In this document: piece after piece, positions 44,595 to 54,553 of the stretch
How positions within the stretch are numbered: the stretch's first letter is position 1
Layout of the letters: each line of letters begins with the position of its first letter
Origin: Endozoicomonas acroporae
GTDB lineage: Bacteria > Pseudomonadota > Gammaproteobacteria > Pseudomonadales > Endozoicomonadaceae
NCBI RefSeq assembly: GCF_002864045.1
Contig: NZ_PJPV01000089.1
Location: 1 to 64,000, forward strand
Direction of reading: 5' to 3'
DNA length: 64,000 bases
Notes under the pieces: model-generated
The model's input: the letters and a program-made list of their open reading frames with translations, nothing else
What the model was told of the DNA's origin: nothing
The model's database searches: none
Program-made: the position numbers and the translations under genes

Positions 44595-45103
44595 GTCTGC
44601 TGCCATCTATTAGACTTCCCCTGCCCGGTATTAACCTGCGGGAGAGATTCAAAAAACCAGGTATTGAATTGCTGGGCCTGCCGGTCAGGCTGTTGCCATC
44701 AGCCATGGTGAACAAGCCGCTGACCAAAGCCATTAACCACATCTTCCATGCGCCGGTAGAAGAAGGCGATTTTGATTTTCTGGAAAATCGCTGCCTGAAA
44801 ATCCATATTACCGATATCGACATCAGCTTCTTTATCAGTTTCGATGGCAGTCAGCTGACCGCTACCGGCCAACGACACTTTGATGTTGCATTCCGGGGAG
44901 ACAGCAAAGCCTTCCTGAAACTGGCCAGCCGACAGGAAGACCCGGATACCCTGTTCTTTCAACGCAGCCTGATGATTGAGGGTGACACTGAGCTGGGGCT
45001 TGGAGTAAAAAACCTGCTGGATAGCCTGGAGCTGGAGCAGTTGCCGATTCCTGTGCAGCAACTGGCGCGGTTGGGGCAGCAATTGCAGGGGAAAAAAGCC
45101 TGA
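44591..45103 (+). CDS. ubiT: O2-independent ubiquinone biosynthesis accessory factor UbiT
   Basis: UbiT (formerly YhbT) has an SCP2 lipid-binding fold and carries ubiquinone precursors for synthesis without oxygen, with UbiU and UbiV. The 170-residue protein has the family's ELLGLPVRLLPSAMVNKPL, AINHIFHAPVEEGDFDFLE and FQRSLMIEGDTELGLGVKNL. The start is a TTG overlapping the thiM stop (TTGA), with a strong AGAAGGAG six bases ahead, so translation is coupled to thiM. In E. coli ubiT is divergent from ubiUV; here they are 11 kb apart on opposite strands. The product should act in the cytosol at the membrane. Confidence 0.88.
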   Translation: MSLLPSIRLPLPGINLRERFKKPGIELLGLPVRLLPSAMVNKPLTKAINHIFHAPVEEGDFDFLENRCLKIHITDIDISFFISFDGSQLTATGQRHFDVAFRGDSKAFLKLASRQEDPDTLFFQRSLMIEGDTELGLGVKNLLDSLELEQLPIPVQQLARLGQQLQGKKA

Positions 45104-45423
45104 CACAGTGGGCAGTTGGCAGTGCCTATTAAAACCCACTGTCCAAAAAGCACAATAAAAGCTTTGCTTTCCGGCAATGTTGCTGTTTGCCGGGGAGCCC
45201 CTGCCTTGTCGAAGTGTCTACATAGTATAGATTGGCGCGTTTTATAGTAGATATGGAGGGGGCATTGTCCTGCTTGATTTTCATCCGTGACTCCTGGGTT
45301 GAAAACTTGCTGAAAACCCTGCCAGAAGAAAACCCCCACGGCAAAAACATGAGTGTTTTTTGAACAGACAAGCATCCTAAAAAGCTGCAAAATACCTGTT
45401 TTTTTTCTGTCTTCAAAGCACCT
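45104..45423. other. Intergenic stretch upstream of the ISAs1 remnant
   Basis: Contains GGTTGAAAACTTGCTGAAAA (from 45297), which recurs at 48234, and other short matches to 48190-48445 (TGTTTGCC, ATAGATA/GGAGGG). It probably includes the left flank of the ISAs1-type element. No intact gene. Confidence 0.45.
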
Positions 45424-45674
45424 ATGTCGGCAAAAGCCCTGTTCTCAAAATTCAGCACACTCACTGACCCTCGGGATCCCCAAAAAACGACCCATATTCT
45501 GGCCGAAATTATGTTTATATCCGTCTGCGCCATCCTTTTCGGCACCGATGACTGGAATGCTATTCGACTGTTCGCCAAGACCAAGGAAAATGGTTTCGTG
45601 AGCACCTGACACTCCCCGGTGGGATACCTGTTGCCATCACATTTAATCGAGTTTTTGCTGCTATTGATTTTTAA
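45424..45674 (+). pseudogene. ISAs1-family transposase, N-terminal remnant
   Basis: The frame from 45424 encodes the family's start region (SKFSTLTDPRDPQKTTHILA, then LFGTDDWNAIRLFAK) and stops at 45609. The continuing homology (LTLPGGIPVAITFNRVFAAI) resumes in another frame at 45606 and stops at 45674. A one-base shift thus lies around 45600. Only about 80 of the roughly 370 residues of such a transposase remain. No right end or target duplication is visible. Confidence 0.75.
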
Positions 45675-45990
45675 TCATGTTTTTGCCGTGCAGCCTTGCC
45701 GAAGTTTACAATCCCGTAACCATTTCGATAGTAAAACTCTATGGCAATATAAAGCCTGTCGTCAGACAACCGGTTCAGTTCGAATAAAAACATGATGTAT
45801 GTAAGAAAAACACCCAAAAAACAGAACGCAAAAATTTGAATTTCAGAACTTGGATCAAGCGCTTGATAAAAAAGACAATATGCTTTTCAAAACCAAAGAG
45901 AATGCATGATTTCGTCATTGGCTTATTGATTAACAAGATTGAGTTTGGCATTAATATTCACGGGATATAAGAGGTTTAGCCCATTATACA
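45675..45990. other. Gene-free stretch upstream of the lipase gene
   Basis: AT-rich 316 bp after the ISAs1 remnant. It is the likely promoter region of the lipase operon. No repeat or terminator recognised. Confidence 0.4.
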
Positions 45991-46971
45991 ATGACAACTA
46001 AATTTGAGATTGACATGACGGACACAATAATAAAAAAAATCCTCTGGACAGCACTGACATTTAGCGTTCTATTGAGCACACAGGCCAATGCAGCCTGTAT
46101 GTTCTGGCAAGACTGTGACGCCTACAAAACCAAATACCCTATTGTTCTGGTGCATGGTGTGGCCGGGTTCGACTCCATTCTGGGTATTGATTACTTTTAC
46201 GGTGTTCACAGTGCTCTCAAGGAGAGAGGTGCCGAAGTCTACAGCCCCAACCTCTCTGCCTGGGAAGACGCCTATGTCAGGGGAGAGCAGCTTGTGACCT
46301 ATCTGGAAGATTTGCAAGCCGCCACCGGTGCCGAAAAATTCAATCTGACAGGGCATAGCCTTGGCGGACCCACCGCCCGTTACGCTGCGGGTGTCAGGCC
46401 TGACCTGGTAGCCTCTGTAACCACCATAAGCGGCGTCAACTTTGGCTCGGAGTTTGCCGATGTGGCCCGGGGCCTGGTACCGATGGGCGGGAACACAGAA
46501 GCTTTTATAGCTCAGGCTCTTGAGCTGATGGGGAAAATAACCGACTTTCTTGCTGGCAACCCTGAGAATCCGCAAGATGCCCTGGACTCGGTCACATTCC
46601 TGACGACAGCCGGTGCGGCAGAGTTCAACAAAAAGTTTCCCGACGGCATGCCATCCTCATCTTGTGGCCAGGGCGCACAGGAAGTTAATGGAGTGCATTA
46701 TTACTCTTGGGGAGGCAATGATGCCGCAACCAACGTTTTTGATATTTCAGACGCCTTCCTGATACTGACCAGCACAGGCATCAGCGGCAACAATGATGAT
46801 GGACTGGTCGGCCAATGCAGTCAGCACTGGGGTAAAGTCATTGGGACTGATTACAGCCTGAATCATTTGGATGCTATCAATCATCTTTTTGGTATTCACC
46901 ATCTTTTTGAAACCGATCCGGTTACCCTTTATGAAAACCACGCTGTACGCTTGAAAACAGCTGGCTTATAA
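45991..46971 (+). CDS. Secreted triacylglycerol lipase (family I)
   Basis: This alpha/beta hydrolase breaks down triglycerides outside the cell. A signal peptide (ILWTALTFSVLLSTQANAA) leads to the family I lipase start YPIVLVHGVAGFDS with its oxyanion-hole loop. The nucleophile elbow NLTGHSLGGPTARYAA carries the catalytic Ser. The Asp and His fall in the NNDDGLVGQCSQHWGK and YSLNHLDAINHLFG regions. Length of 326 residues fits the Pseudomonas/Burkholderia lipases that need a foldase. The foldase gene follows 68 bp downstream. An ATG at 46015 would give a more typical signal peptide; neither start has a strong ribosome-binding site. Export is expected via Sec and a type II system. Confidence 0.9.
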   Translation: MTTKFEIDMTDTIIKKILWTALTFSVLLSTQANAACMFWQDCDAYKTKYPIVLVHGVAGFDSILGIDYFYGVHSALKERGAEVYSPNLSAWEDAYVRGEQLVTYLEDLQAATGAEKFNLTGHSLGGPTARYAAGVRPDLVASVTTISGVNFGSEFADVARGLVPMGGNTEAFIAQALELMGKITDFLAGNPENPQDALDSVTFLTTAGAAEFNKKFPDGMPSSSCGQGAQEVNGVHYYSWGGNDAATNVFDISDAFLILTSTGISGNNDDGLVGQCSQHWGKVIGTDYSLNHLDAINHLFGIHHLFETDPVTLYENHAVRLKTAGL

Positions 46972-47039
46972 AAGCAAGGTGTCATCAATAGGAGAAGATC
47001 TATGAAAGGTCTTCTCCAAATGGTACAGGCAGATAATTC

Positions 47040-48113
47040 ATGAAAGCATCACGACTCAGACAACTCAAAATATCCTGTTTTATCTGTTTCTTGTTTTGTA
47101 TTGGCGTAATCGTCTATAAACAAATCGCTGAAACAGATAGTCAGCCTGAGGCAGCCCAACCTGTTATCTCTGACCAGTCCTCACCCAATGCTCTGGAAAA
47201 GACATCATCAAATAGTTCAGCGGTTTATATGTCCAGCTTCGGAGCCTTGCCCGATACACTTCAAGACACCACGGTTATGGGACGTTTGGCTGTAGACGAT
47301 AATGGACACCTGATCATTGCCAGTGATATCAGGCAGATCTTCGACTACTTTCTCTCTGCCGTAGAAGAGGAACCGCTTGAAATCATTCTTGGCAGAATCA
47401 ATGAATATCTGACGAATTCACTGACTGAACCGGCACTGTCTGAGGCCAGGGCGATTCTGAACAGTTATATCGACTTTAAACTCGCCTTGTACAGGTTGAA
47501 GCTGGAACGCTCTCCCTCTCTTCAGACATTAGCGGCTGATGGTAGCGGATTTGATAAAACGCTCTATCTTTCTGTGTTAGGAGCGCAATTTTCAGACATC
47601 GACCGACTGAAATCCATCTATTTAACCAGAGAGGTTCGTGAAGCTTTCTATGGCAAGGAAGAACGTTACGATCAATATACCTTTGCCAAAATGAACGTAT
47701 TGAACGATGGCTCCCTCAGCGATCAGGAAAAGCAGTATCAACTTGAGCAGATTGACGCAAGTGCCCCACAGGAAATGATCGAAGCCAGAAGGGAGGTTCA
47801 GATCATTGATGAATTACATCGCAGAACAGCGGATTTAAAGCAGGCCGGAGCTGACGAAAGTGAAATTCGATACCTCAAAGTAGAGATGTTTGGCTACGAG
47901 GCAGCAGAGCGTTTTGAGCAGCTGGAAAAAGACCGGGCTGTCTGGCAGTCCCGGATCGACCAGTACCTGGTTCAAAGAAATCATATCCTGTCAGCAGAAG
48001 GTTTAAGTCAGGAGGATCAGCAAGAACAGATAGAAACCCTCAAAGATTCGCTCTTTGAGGCCAGAGAGCAACTCCGGGTCGAAGTCTATGAACGACAAAA
48101 AACAGGTGCCTGA
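47040..48113 (+). CDS. lifO: Lipase-specific foldase (Lif/LipB-type chaperone)
   Basis: This 357-residue protein is anchored in the inner membrane by one N-terminal helix (ISCFICFLFCIGVIVYKQIA) and folds the lipase in the periplasm. A Ser/Pro/Ala-rich linker follows. The family motif is visible as IRQIFDYFLSAVEEEPLE, with the conserved RxxFDY core. The rest is largely helical, including AREAFYGKEERYDQYTFAKM-like and RREVQIIDELHRRTADLKQ segments that wrap the lipase. Placement right after the lipase gene is typical. Such foldases work only on their cognate lipase. Confidence 0.88.
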   Translation: MKASRLRQLKISCFICFLFCIGVIVYKQIAETDSQPEAAQPVISDQSSPNALEKTSSNSSAVYMSSFGALPDTLQDTTVMGRLAVDDNGHLIIASDIRQIFDYFLSAVEEEPLEIILGRINEYLTNSLTEPALSEARAILNSYIDFKLALYRLKLERSPSLQTLAADGSGFDKTLYLSVLGAQFSDIDRLKSIYLTREVREAFYGKEERYDQYTFAKMNVLNDGSLSDQEKQYQLEQIDASAPQEMIEARREVQIIDELHRRTADLKQAGADESEIRYLKVEMFGYEAAERFEQLEKDRAVWQSRIDQYLVQRNHILSAEGLSQEDQQEQIETLKDSLFEAREQLRVEVYERQKTGA

Positions 48114-48782
48114 TGCAGGCTAACAGTTCAATTAAGGAATTAGATATTTACCATAGTCTCTGATAATCAGAGGCTATAGAAAGAATGGTTATGCTGCTGT
48201 TTGCCACGGAGAACCGAAAAGCTTATCCAGGCTGGTTGAAAACTTTCTGAAAACCCTGGTTCAACCATTCAGCCACCCTTTTTACTCTGATCCAGGAAGG
48301 CCAGTGCCAGGGTACGACATCATCAATCGTCTTTGTTAATGTGTTCTACAAACATTAAAGACTACAAAACAGAACAGCTGGCTGTGATGACTCCTGAACA
48401 GTATTTAAATAGTTTGGGAGTGCATTGAGTGACTATAGATACGGAGGGATTATCCGAACACGGACTGCCACAGGCAGCTCTTTCGCCCTGGTACGGAGTG
48501 GGTGATTCCTTCAGGTAACTCGACCGCTGGCGGTGGATGACCTGCATTCCCGCTGAGGTATATTATAAACAAACTGTCTTAATAAAGTTTTTTTAAATAA
48601 TAAACAGTATTTAAATTCGGTAATTACTGGACTAACTTGAAGTTCAGTTATTCTGTTCTCTGTTATTAGACGTACACCGTTTTTTTTAAAAATCATCCGA
48701 CGTTTATTTCTGGTTTGATTCAACATCCTTCAAGGCATCTACAACCATCTTCAGGCGTTTAGCGTCGTTTAAGGTATATGTA
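48114..48782. other. Gene-free region between the foldase and the autotransporter
   Basis: About 670 bp. It holds a second copy of the GGTTGAAAACTTTCTGAAAA sequence (from 48234) that also lies before the ISAs1 remnant, a partial CACGGAG scrap near 48205, and a 30-codon frame (48339-48428) without support. The part from about 48560 is AT-rich and probably carries the autotransporter promoter. Confidence 0.45.
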
Positions 48783-51700
48783 ATGAGTCGTACAGTAATT
48801 ATGTTGAGGAAAAAAGCTCTGGTTCTGGGTATCAGTTCTGTGCTGGCTGGGTGGGCTGCCAGTGATGGCTTATGTGCTGAAGAGGCTAATCCACCATCAA
48901 CACCAGTTGCTCCCGGCAAAGCACTAACACCAGATGCACCTGGAAACACACCTGCATCAGATGGTTCTGGACAACCACCTGTATCAGACCCTCTTGATAA
49001 ATGGCCGCCCAAAAATAAAATGACCATTAAAGATGATAAGACTGAAACAGCTATTACCGGCATTGAAATAAAAGAACTAGCAAAAAATATTTCATTAGAA
49101 GGCGGCGAACTGGAAATTCCGACAGATGTTACCATCAAAGTAACCGGGACAGCCGATGGCGCAAGTATTGTCGGTCAGTCTGGTGCTAATACCCTGACTC
49201 TGACTAATACTAAGCAAGCAAGCGTTGAAGTTGGGGCTGGCGCTACCGGCGTGAAGGTTGTTGGTCAATCATTAACCATTAGTGGAGCGGGATCTATCAC
49301 GGCAACTACAGATGCAACCAATACAACCGGGGTATCCGTTGCCGGGGGAACACTCACAATAAATGGCAGCACAATCGAAGGTTCCAAGGCTGCCATTAAA
49401 GTACCCGCTGCAGCAACTGGAAATATTACCCTCAACTTCCAAGGTAATTCTGCTATCACCGGCTTAGGTGAATCCCCGGTACCCGCATTGGATGCATCGT
49501 CTGGAACCGGACCTGTCACTGTTAACATTGAGGGTGGTACATTTACTGGAGACATAATAGGTAGTTACAAAAATAAAAAGGACAAAATAACCATTTCTGC
49601 CACAATGGGTGACGGTATTAAAGGCAGTATCAGCAACTTTGAAACCATCAATATTGATGGCACCGGTTGGACAGTCCAGGGTTGGGCAGAGGGGTTGAGC
49701 ACATTAACGACCTCGTCGGCAATCAACAATCTTTACGTCAACAGCCAACCACCAACTCCGCCACAGGTTCCCATCGTTCAGCCAGACACCTTGTATGTAG
49801 TGCCAGATTCTAATTCTCTGGCAGTGTCTACTACAGGGTCAACGGGTGTTATTACAAACCTGAATATATCAGGTACGCCAACAGCCTTGATAGCAGCCCC
49901 CATTGCCGTAGAAACTATTGTGATTAATAAAGGCTCAACTTTGGCTCTTAATGCATCTGAGGATGATAAAAAGAATTGGGCAACTGGGGTGAAATCATTG
50001 ACGACCTCTAATGCAATCTCCACTCTTAACGTCAACAGCGCAGCATTAAAAGATCTTTTGAAAATCGATGATGGTGCCTTGAATGTAAATTCATCGAATC
50101 TGGCAGTTACAACTATCAAGGATAACGACAATGGTGCAGCAGGTTCTATCACTAACCTGAATATCACGGGTACGCCAAAACTGACAGCAGCAGCCCCTAT
50201 TACCGTAGGAAAGATTGAGGTCAATAGTAACTCAAGTTTGGCTCTTAATAATTGGGCAACCGGGGTGACCGCATTGACGACCTCTTCGCCAATCAAAAAT
50301 GTCTACGTCAACAGCGCAGCAGAATTATCAGATCTACCGAAAGCCGAAGGTAGTGCCTTAAATGTAAACTCACAGACCCTGGCAGTTACAACTAGTCCGG
50401 ACAAGGGTGTAATAGAAAACCTGAATATATCGGGTAATCCGCAGCTATCGGGGTCAGGGATTACAGTAAACAATATTACGGTCAATAGCTCATGCTCAGA
50501 AAATGAATGCTGGAAACTGGCTGCACCATTAAACGGTGTTAACAGTGTCAATGCCAAAAACCCAACACCAGCGCCAGCCATTACAGAGCCTGTGATAAAA
50601 GCCATTACCGTGACAGGTTCTGGTGCAGTGGCACCAAGCCCTGATGGCTCGCTAAACATCAACTCGCCATCTGGGAGCAAAAACCCTATTAAAATCACCG
50701 CCACAGAGCCCGGTTTGATAGCAACGGTGAATGTAAGTAAGGGTGCATATGTTGACTCTATCACCAACGCGAAAACTATTAACATCCGCGGCAGTGATTG
50801 GGAGTTTGAGGAATTAGTTACAAATCCAGAAACCATTGATGTTGCTAAAGGTTTAACGGTTAACGCTATTAACAGTGTATTCAGTGGAACTACAGTAGCA
50901 ACCCCTAAAGAAACTTTGAATGTGGCATTCGATCATCTGGCTGATGTCAACGGCTATCTTAACATTGGCGGCGATGGCACTATCAGTGATATTGATTTCT
51001 CCACCGTAGTCAACCGACCAAGTCTGATGTACACACCCTCAACTAGCATCACTCAAGACAATATTGGCAACATAGAAGGTAACCTGGCCAAAGCAGATAC
51101 CCTTGTGTTGACTGGCAACGTGACTACAACCGGGCTTCCAAAGGGCTTCACAGGTATTGAATATCCGTCGCCTCCTGCCAAAATCGACCGCAATTTAAAA
51201 CGACTGGGACTGGGTGGGATTGTCAATGACACTATCATCACAACAGAACTTGTTGCTGATCTTGTCGTCTCACCAAGCAAAAATGGTAAAAATGGAAATA
51301 ACAGTAAACCAACAATATCTATCCCCTTCACCGCATCCGGAATGCCCAGCGCATTCTATCTGAAAACCGTAGAAAAAGGATCTTACTCAATTGACTTCAG
51401 CTCTGCTGATCGCCCCACGACCACTTTTGAAATTGCCGGAGGTACCGTTACTTCACTTAAGAACGTCGCTGCTTTGAATGACCAGCTGATTATCACTGCG
51501 GGTAATTTACCAAACGTTGATATAGACAGCATGAGCACCCTGAGTATCAATGGTTCTGGCTGGATGGCACCAGGCACTTTCAGCAATCTGAACAGCCTTG
51601 ATATCACATCATCAGGTGTGGTGGCAGCTCTGAATGTTGCCGGTCTACCATTATCTAAACCTTCGGGCGCAACTCTGAACGTCCTGACCACCAGCGCCCA

Positions 51701-54461
51701 GCAACTGCCCGTTACCATTGACGGCACACTCACAGAGCTTCATGCCAGTGATGGGGCCAACCTTGGAGCGATTGACGTTGGCGGCACACTCGGAACCATC
51801 ATTGCCAAAAAAGGCACCAGCCTGGGCGCGATTGATGTTGGCGGAGTACTCTCAGAGCTGAATGCCGAGCCAGGATCCAGCTTCGGTGCCATTAATGTTG
51901 CCAGCGGCGGCGAACTCCCAACACTCATTGCCACAGGGGCCACCCTGGGAGACATTACCATTGCCGACGGAGGCACACTCTCAACACTGACTGCCACAGG
52001 GGCCACACTGGGAGCCATTAAAGTTGTCGAAGGCGGCACTCTGGAAAAACTCAAAGCCAATAAAGGCACCACTCTGGGCGACATTGTTGGGGCACAAAAA
52101 GTGACTATTGCCGACGGTGCCAGCCTGGGAGCAATTACCAATGCCACAGAGGTGAATATTAGTGGTGTGGCCACCACCCTGGGTCCGATCACCAACGCTG
52201 GAACAGTCAATGCCGGCAGTCTGCCTTTTGAGCAGGTGCAGGTGGGCAGTGGCTTACCGGCTGGCGCAAAAACCGGCTCAACCAGCGGTCAAAACCTGGT
52301 TCTGAATACGCCCAAAAAAGCCGTAAACCTGACCACCAAACGTATCGGCACGCTGACATTGGGCAGTGGGGCGAAACTTGGGGCAACCAGCGGAGGCGTG
52401 AATAATCTGGCCATTACCGGCAATGACTGGTCCGCTGGTACGATTCCCATGACGCCGGATGACAAAGATACGGCCACCGTTAATATTGGGCCCGGTGTTA
52501 ATGTTGCGGGGATTACTGTCCCAAATTCATCGGTCGGCACGAGAGCCACAGAAGAACCTCAACCTTTGAACCTTACTATTACGCCCATTCCAACAGGTGC
52601 AACAGAGCAAACCCTGGCTGTCACAACCAGTGGTAACATCAGCGGCGACCTTAATTTCAGTGGCCTTCCAAAAGGAACAACCGTCAATTTAGAAGAGGCT
52701 GGCGGCTCCTTGAAGGGTAATATTAAAGGGGTCAACAACGTTGTCTTCAGTGGTGACAGTAAATTTAACGGAACCATTGAAGCTGACTCTGTTAAGGTAA
52801 CCGGCAAGTTAAATGCCATGCAGTCAGCCAGTGCTGAGGCATCATTGACTGTCAGCAGGTCGGCTCCTGCCAGCAGAGCGGCTTTTGGTGAACCCCCTCA
52901 ACCTGCTCTGGATATTGCCTCTGGGGGTACGCTGGTTATTAATAATCCTATTTCTTTTAAAGCAGGTTATCAGCAAAATGGTGAAATTGATTTAGAGCCA
53001 GTCCTTGATGCCAGCGCCAGACAGAGTGTTGTTTTGCCATCTGTCAATGTTAGCTCCATTACCATCGGGCCTGATGCCAAGGTTGTTTTTGACAGTTCAA
53101 AAGTCAGTGCGGAACAGATTGTTTTTGACCCTTCAAAAGACAGTGCGGGTCAGTATGTATTAATGAAAGCTGAGAGTGACATCAACCAACCCGTTAAAGT
53201 CGCGGCTACCAACGAGCAATACGATCACTATTATGCCATGCTGACTTCCAGCGATAAGAAATCCAGCAATAAGCAACTGATGGTACTTGCCACCCAGCCT
53301 ATGCAAGCCTTCGTTTGCGATATGGCTGCCGCCGGTGGTGCCCCTGCTTCTGCGGTCCGGGCGGTGGACGTTGCCGTTGCCCCGAAAAATCCAACCGAGG
53401 CCGCCGCTGCCCGGTCCCGCACCCGGACCACTGGTGACCCGCTCAATACATTTGTGGTCCAGCGGGCCTCCACCCCGGCCAGTGCCGCCCAGCTTGCCAA
53501 ACAGCTCACACCCAATAATACCGGCAGCAACATTACCGCCAGCCGCGATGCACAACAGATGTCCAGTAAAGCCATTGATACCCGCAATACCAACCGGCGC
53601 ACCGGCATGAACAGTGGCGATATGATGGAGTCCGGTGGCGTCTGGATTCAATACGCCTACAACAACGCTAAACAGGATGAAAAAGACGGCGTATATGGCT
53701 ACAAGGACAAAACCAATGGCTTTACCCTGGGGGCAGACTGGGAGCTGGACCCGATGTTTGATGCCGGGGTGGCCTACACCTACGCCAAGTCGGATATCAG
53801 CGGTGAAGGTGTCGGTTCCGGCAGCACCATGGACAGCAAAAACCATATCTTCACCCTGTACGGCTCTTATGACCAGGATGATATGTTTATGGACGGCATG
53901 ATCAGCTATGCCTCCGGGGATAACAAAGGCCACCGTAACGTCAGCGGCAACCGGGTACAATCCAGCTACGACAGCAAGAGCTGGGGTATCGGCCTGAGTG
54001 GCGGCATGACCCTGCCCACCAGTGAAGAGTGGAGCTGGCAACCCCTGGTGGCCTTTAATTACTACCGCATCACCACCGACGACTACCGCGAGTCTGCCCC
54101 GTTGAGCCACCTCGCCTTTGATCAGGTGAAAAACGACAATTACACCATTATGGAACTGGGTGCCGGTGTGCGACTGATGGGCGATATACAGATGGATGAC
54201 CTGGCCTTCCGCCCGGCCTTCAAACTGATGGTATTGCACGACTTTAAAGACGACCCGGTCACCATGACCGCTCACTATGCCGCCGGTGGCGAAAGCTTTG
54301 TGGTGCACGGTGCCAAACGTGACACCACCCGCTACCAGTTTGCTGCCTCTGTGGATATGGATCTGCACGATAATATGACGCTGTCTTTTAACTACAGCCA
54401 TGACTGGATGGATAACTTCAAGTCCGACGGATTTATCGCCCGGTTGCGGTATGACTTTTAG
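48783..54461 (+). CDS. Giant autotransporter (type Va secretion) with repetitive passenger
   Basis: This 1892-residue outer-membrane protein exports its own passenger. An N-terminal signal region (MLRKKALVLGISSVLAGWAA) precedes a Pro-rich stretch. The passenger is a long low-complexity beta-helix type built of N-, T- and S-rich turns. Residues about 306-585 hold three repeats of roughly 90-100 residues (each starting LTTS..I...VNS and containing LAVTT and NLNISG). Residues about 978-1100 hold six repeats of about 20 residues (pattern GGTL..L.A..GA.LG.I). The C-terminal beta-barrel starts about residue 1614 (GGVWIQYAYNNAKQDEKDG) and ends in the usual aromatic RLRYDF. No protease triad is seen. 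GTAAGG-type ribosome-binding signal is weak. It may act in adhesion to host or mucus. Confidence 0.9.
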   Translation: MSRTVIMLRKKALVLGISSVLAGWAASDGLCAEEANPPSTPVAPGKALTPDAPGNTPASDGSGQPPVSDPLDKWPPKNKMTIKDDKTETAITGIEIKELAKNISLEGGELEIPTDVTIKVTGTADGASIVGQSGANTLTLTNTKQASVEVGAGATGVKVVGQSLTISGAGSITATTDATNTTGVSVAGGTLTINGSTIEGSKAAIKVPAAATGNITLNFQGNSAITGLGESPVPALDASSGTGPVTVNIEGGTFTGDIIGSYKNKKDKITISATMGDGIKGSISNFETINIDGTGWTVQGWAEGLSTLTTSSAINNLYVNSQPPTPPQVPIVQPDTLYVVPDSNSLAVSTTGSTGVITNLNISGTPTALIAAPIAVETIVINKGSTLALNASEDDKKNWATGVKSLTTSNAISTLNVNSAALKDLLKIDDGALNVNSSNLAVTTIKDNDNGAAGSITNLNITGTPKLTAAAPITVGKIEVNSNSSLALNNWATGVTALTTSSPIKNVYVNSAAELSDLPKAEGSALNVNSQTLAVTTSPDKGVIENLNISGNPQLSGSGITVNNITVNSSCSENECWKLAAPLNGVNSVNAKNPTPAPAITEPVIKAITVTGSGAVAPSPDGSLNINSPSGSKNPIKITATEPGLIATVNVSKGAYVDSITNAKTINIRGSDWEFEELVTNPETIDVAKGLTVNAINSVFSGTTVATPKETLNVAFDHLADVNGYLNIGGDGTISDIDFSTVVNRPSLMYTPSTSITQDNIGNIEGNLAKADTLVLTGNVTTTGLPKGFTGIEYPSPPAKIDRNLKRLGLGGIVNDTIITTELVADLVVSPSKNGKNGNNSKPTISIPFTASGMPSAFYLKTVEKGSYSIDFSSADRPTTTFEIAGGTVTSLKNVAALNDQLIITAGNLPNVDIDSMSTLSINGSGWMAPGTFSNLNSLDITSSGVVAALNVAGLPLSKPSGATLNVLTTSAQQLPVTIDGTLTELHASDGANLGAIDVGGTLGTIIAKKGTSLGAIDVGGVLSELNAEPGSSFGAINVASGGELPTLIATGATLGDITIADGGTLSTLTATGATLGAIKVVEGGTLEKLKANKGTTLGDIVGAQKVTIADGASLGAITNATEVNISGVATTLGPITNAGTVNAGSLPFEQVQVGSGLPAGAKTGSTSGQNLVLNTPKKAVNLTTKRIGTLTLGSGAKLGATSGGVNNLAITGNDWSAGTIPMTPDDKDTATVNIGPGVNVAGITVPNSSVGTRATEEPQPLNLTITPIPTGATEQTLAVTTSGNISGDLNFSGLPKGTTVNLEEAGGSLKGNIKGVNNVVFSGDSKFNGTIEADSVKVTGKLNAMQSASAEASLTVSRSAPASRAAFGEPPQPALDIASGGTLVINNPISFKAGYQQNGEIDLEPVLDASARQSVVLPSVNVSSITIGPDAKVVFDSSKVSAEQIVFDPSKDSAGQYVLMKAESDINQPVKVAATNEQYDHYYAMLTSSDKKSSNKQLMVLATQPMQAFVCDMAAAGGAPASAVRAVDVAVAPKNPTEAAAARSRTRTTGDPLNTFVVQRASTPASAAQLAKQLTPNNTGSNITASRDAQQMSSKAIDTRNTNRRTGMNSGDMMESGGVWIQYAYNNAKQDEKDGVYGYKDKTNGFTLGADWELDPMFDAGVAYTYAKSDISGEGVGSGSTMDSKNHIFTLYGSYDQDDMFMDGMISYASGDNKGHRNVSGNRVQSSYDSKSWGIGLSGGMTLPTSEEWSWQPLVAFNYYRITTDDYRESAPLSHLAFDQVKNDNYTIMELGAGVRLMGDIQMDDLAFRPAFKLMVLHDFKDDPVTMTAHYAAGGESFVVHGAKRDTTRYQFAASVDMDLHDNMTLSFNYSHDWMDNFKSDGFIARLRYDF

Positions 54462-54527
54462 CAGGAGGAGTAATATTTCAGGCTAACGGTTATGTGTGCA
54501 AAGTGCTTATAGAGTGTGTACAGAGTT

Positions 54528-54553
54528 GCCTCCCTTTTCGGGAGGCTTTTTTT
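54528..54553 (+). terminator. Terminator of the autotransporter gene
   Basis: Arms GCCTCCC and GGGAGGC enclose TTTTC and are followed by seven T. It lies about 67 bp after the stop. Confidence 0.9.

Noticed and set aside
53160..54401. 413-codon open frame on the minus strand opposite the autotransporter barrel
   Set aside because: It is antisense to a conserved barrel domain and arises from its biased codon use; no ribosome-binding site or family similarity.
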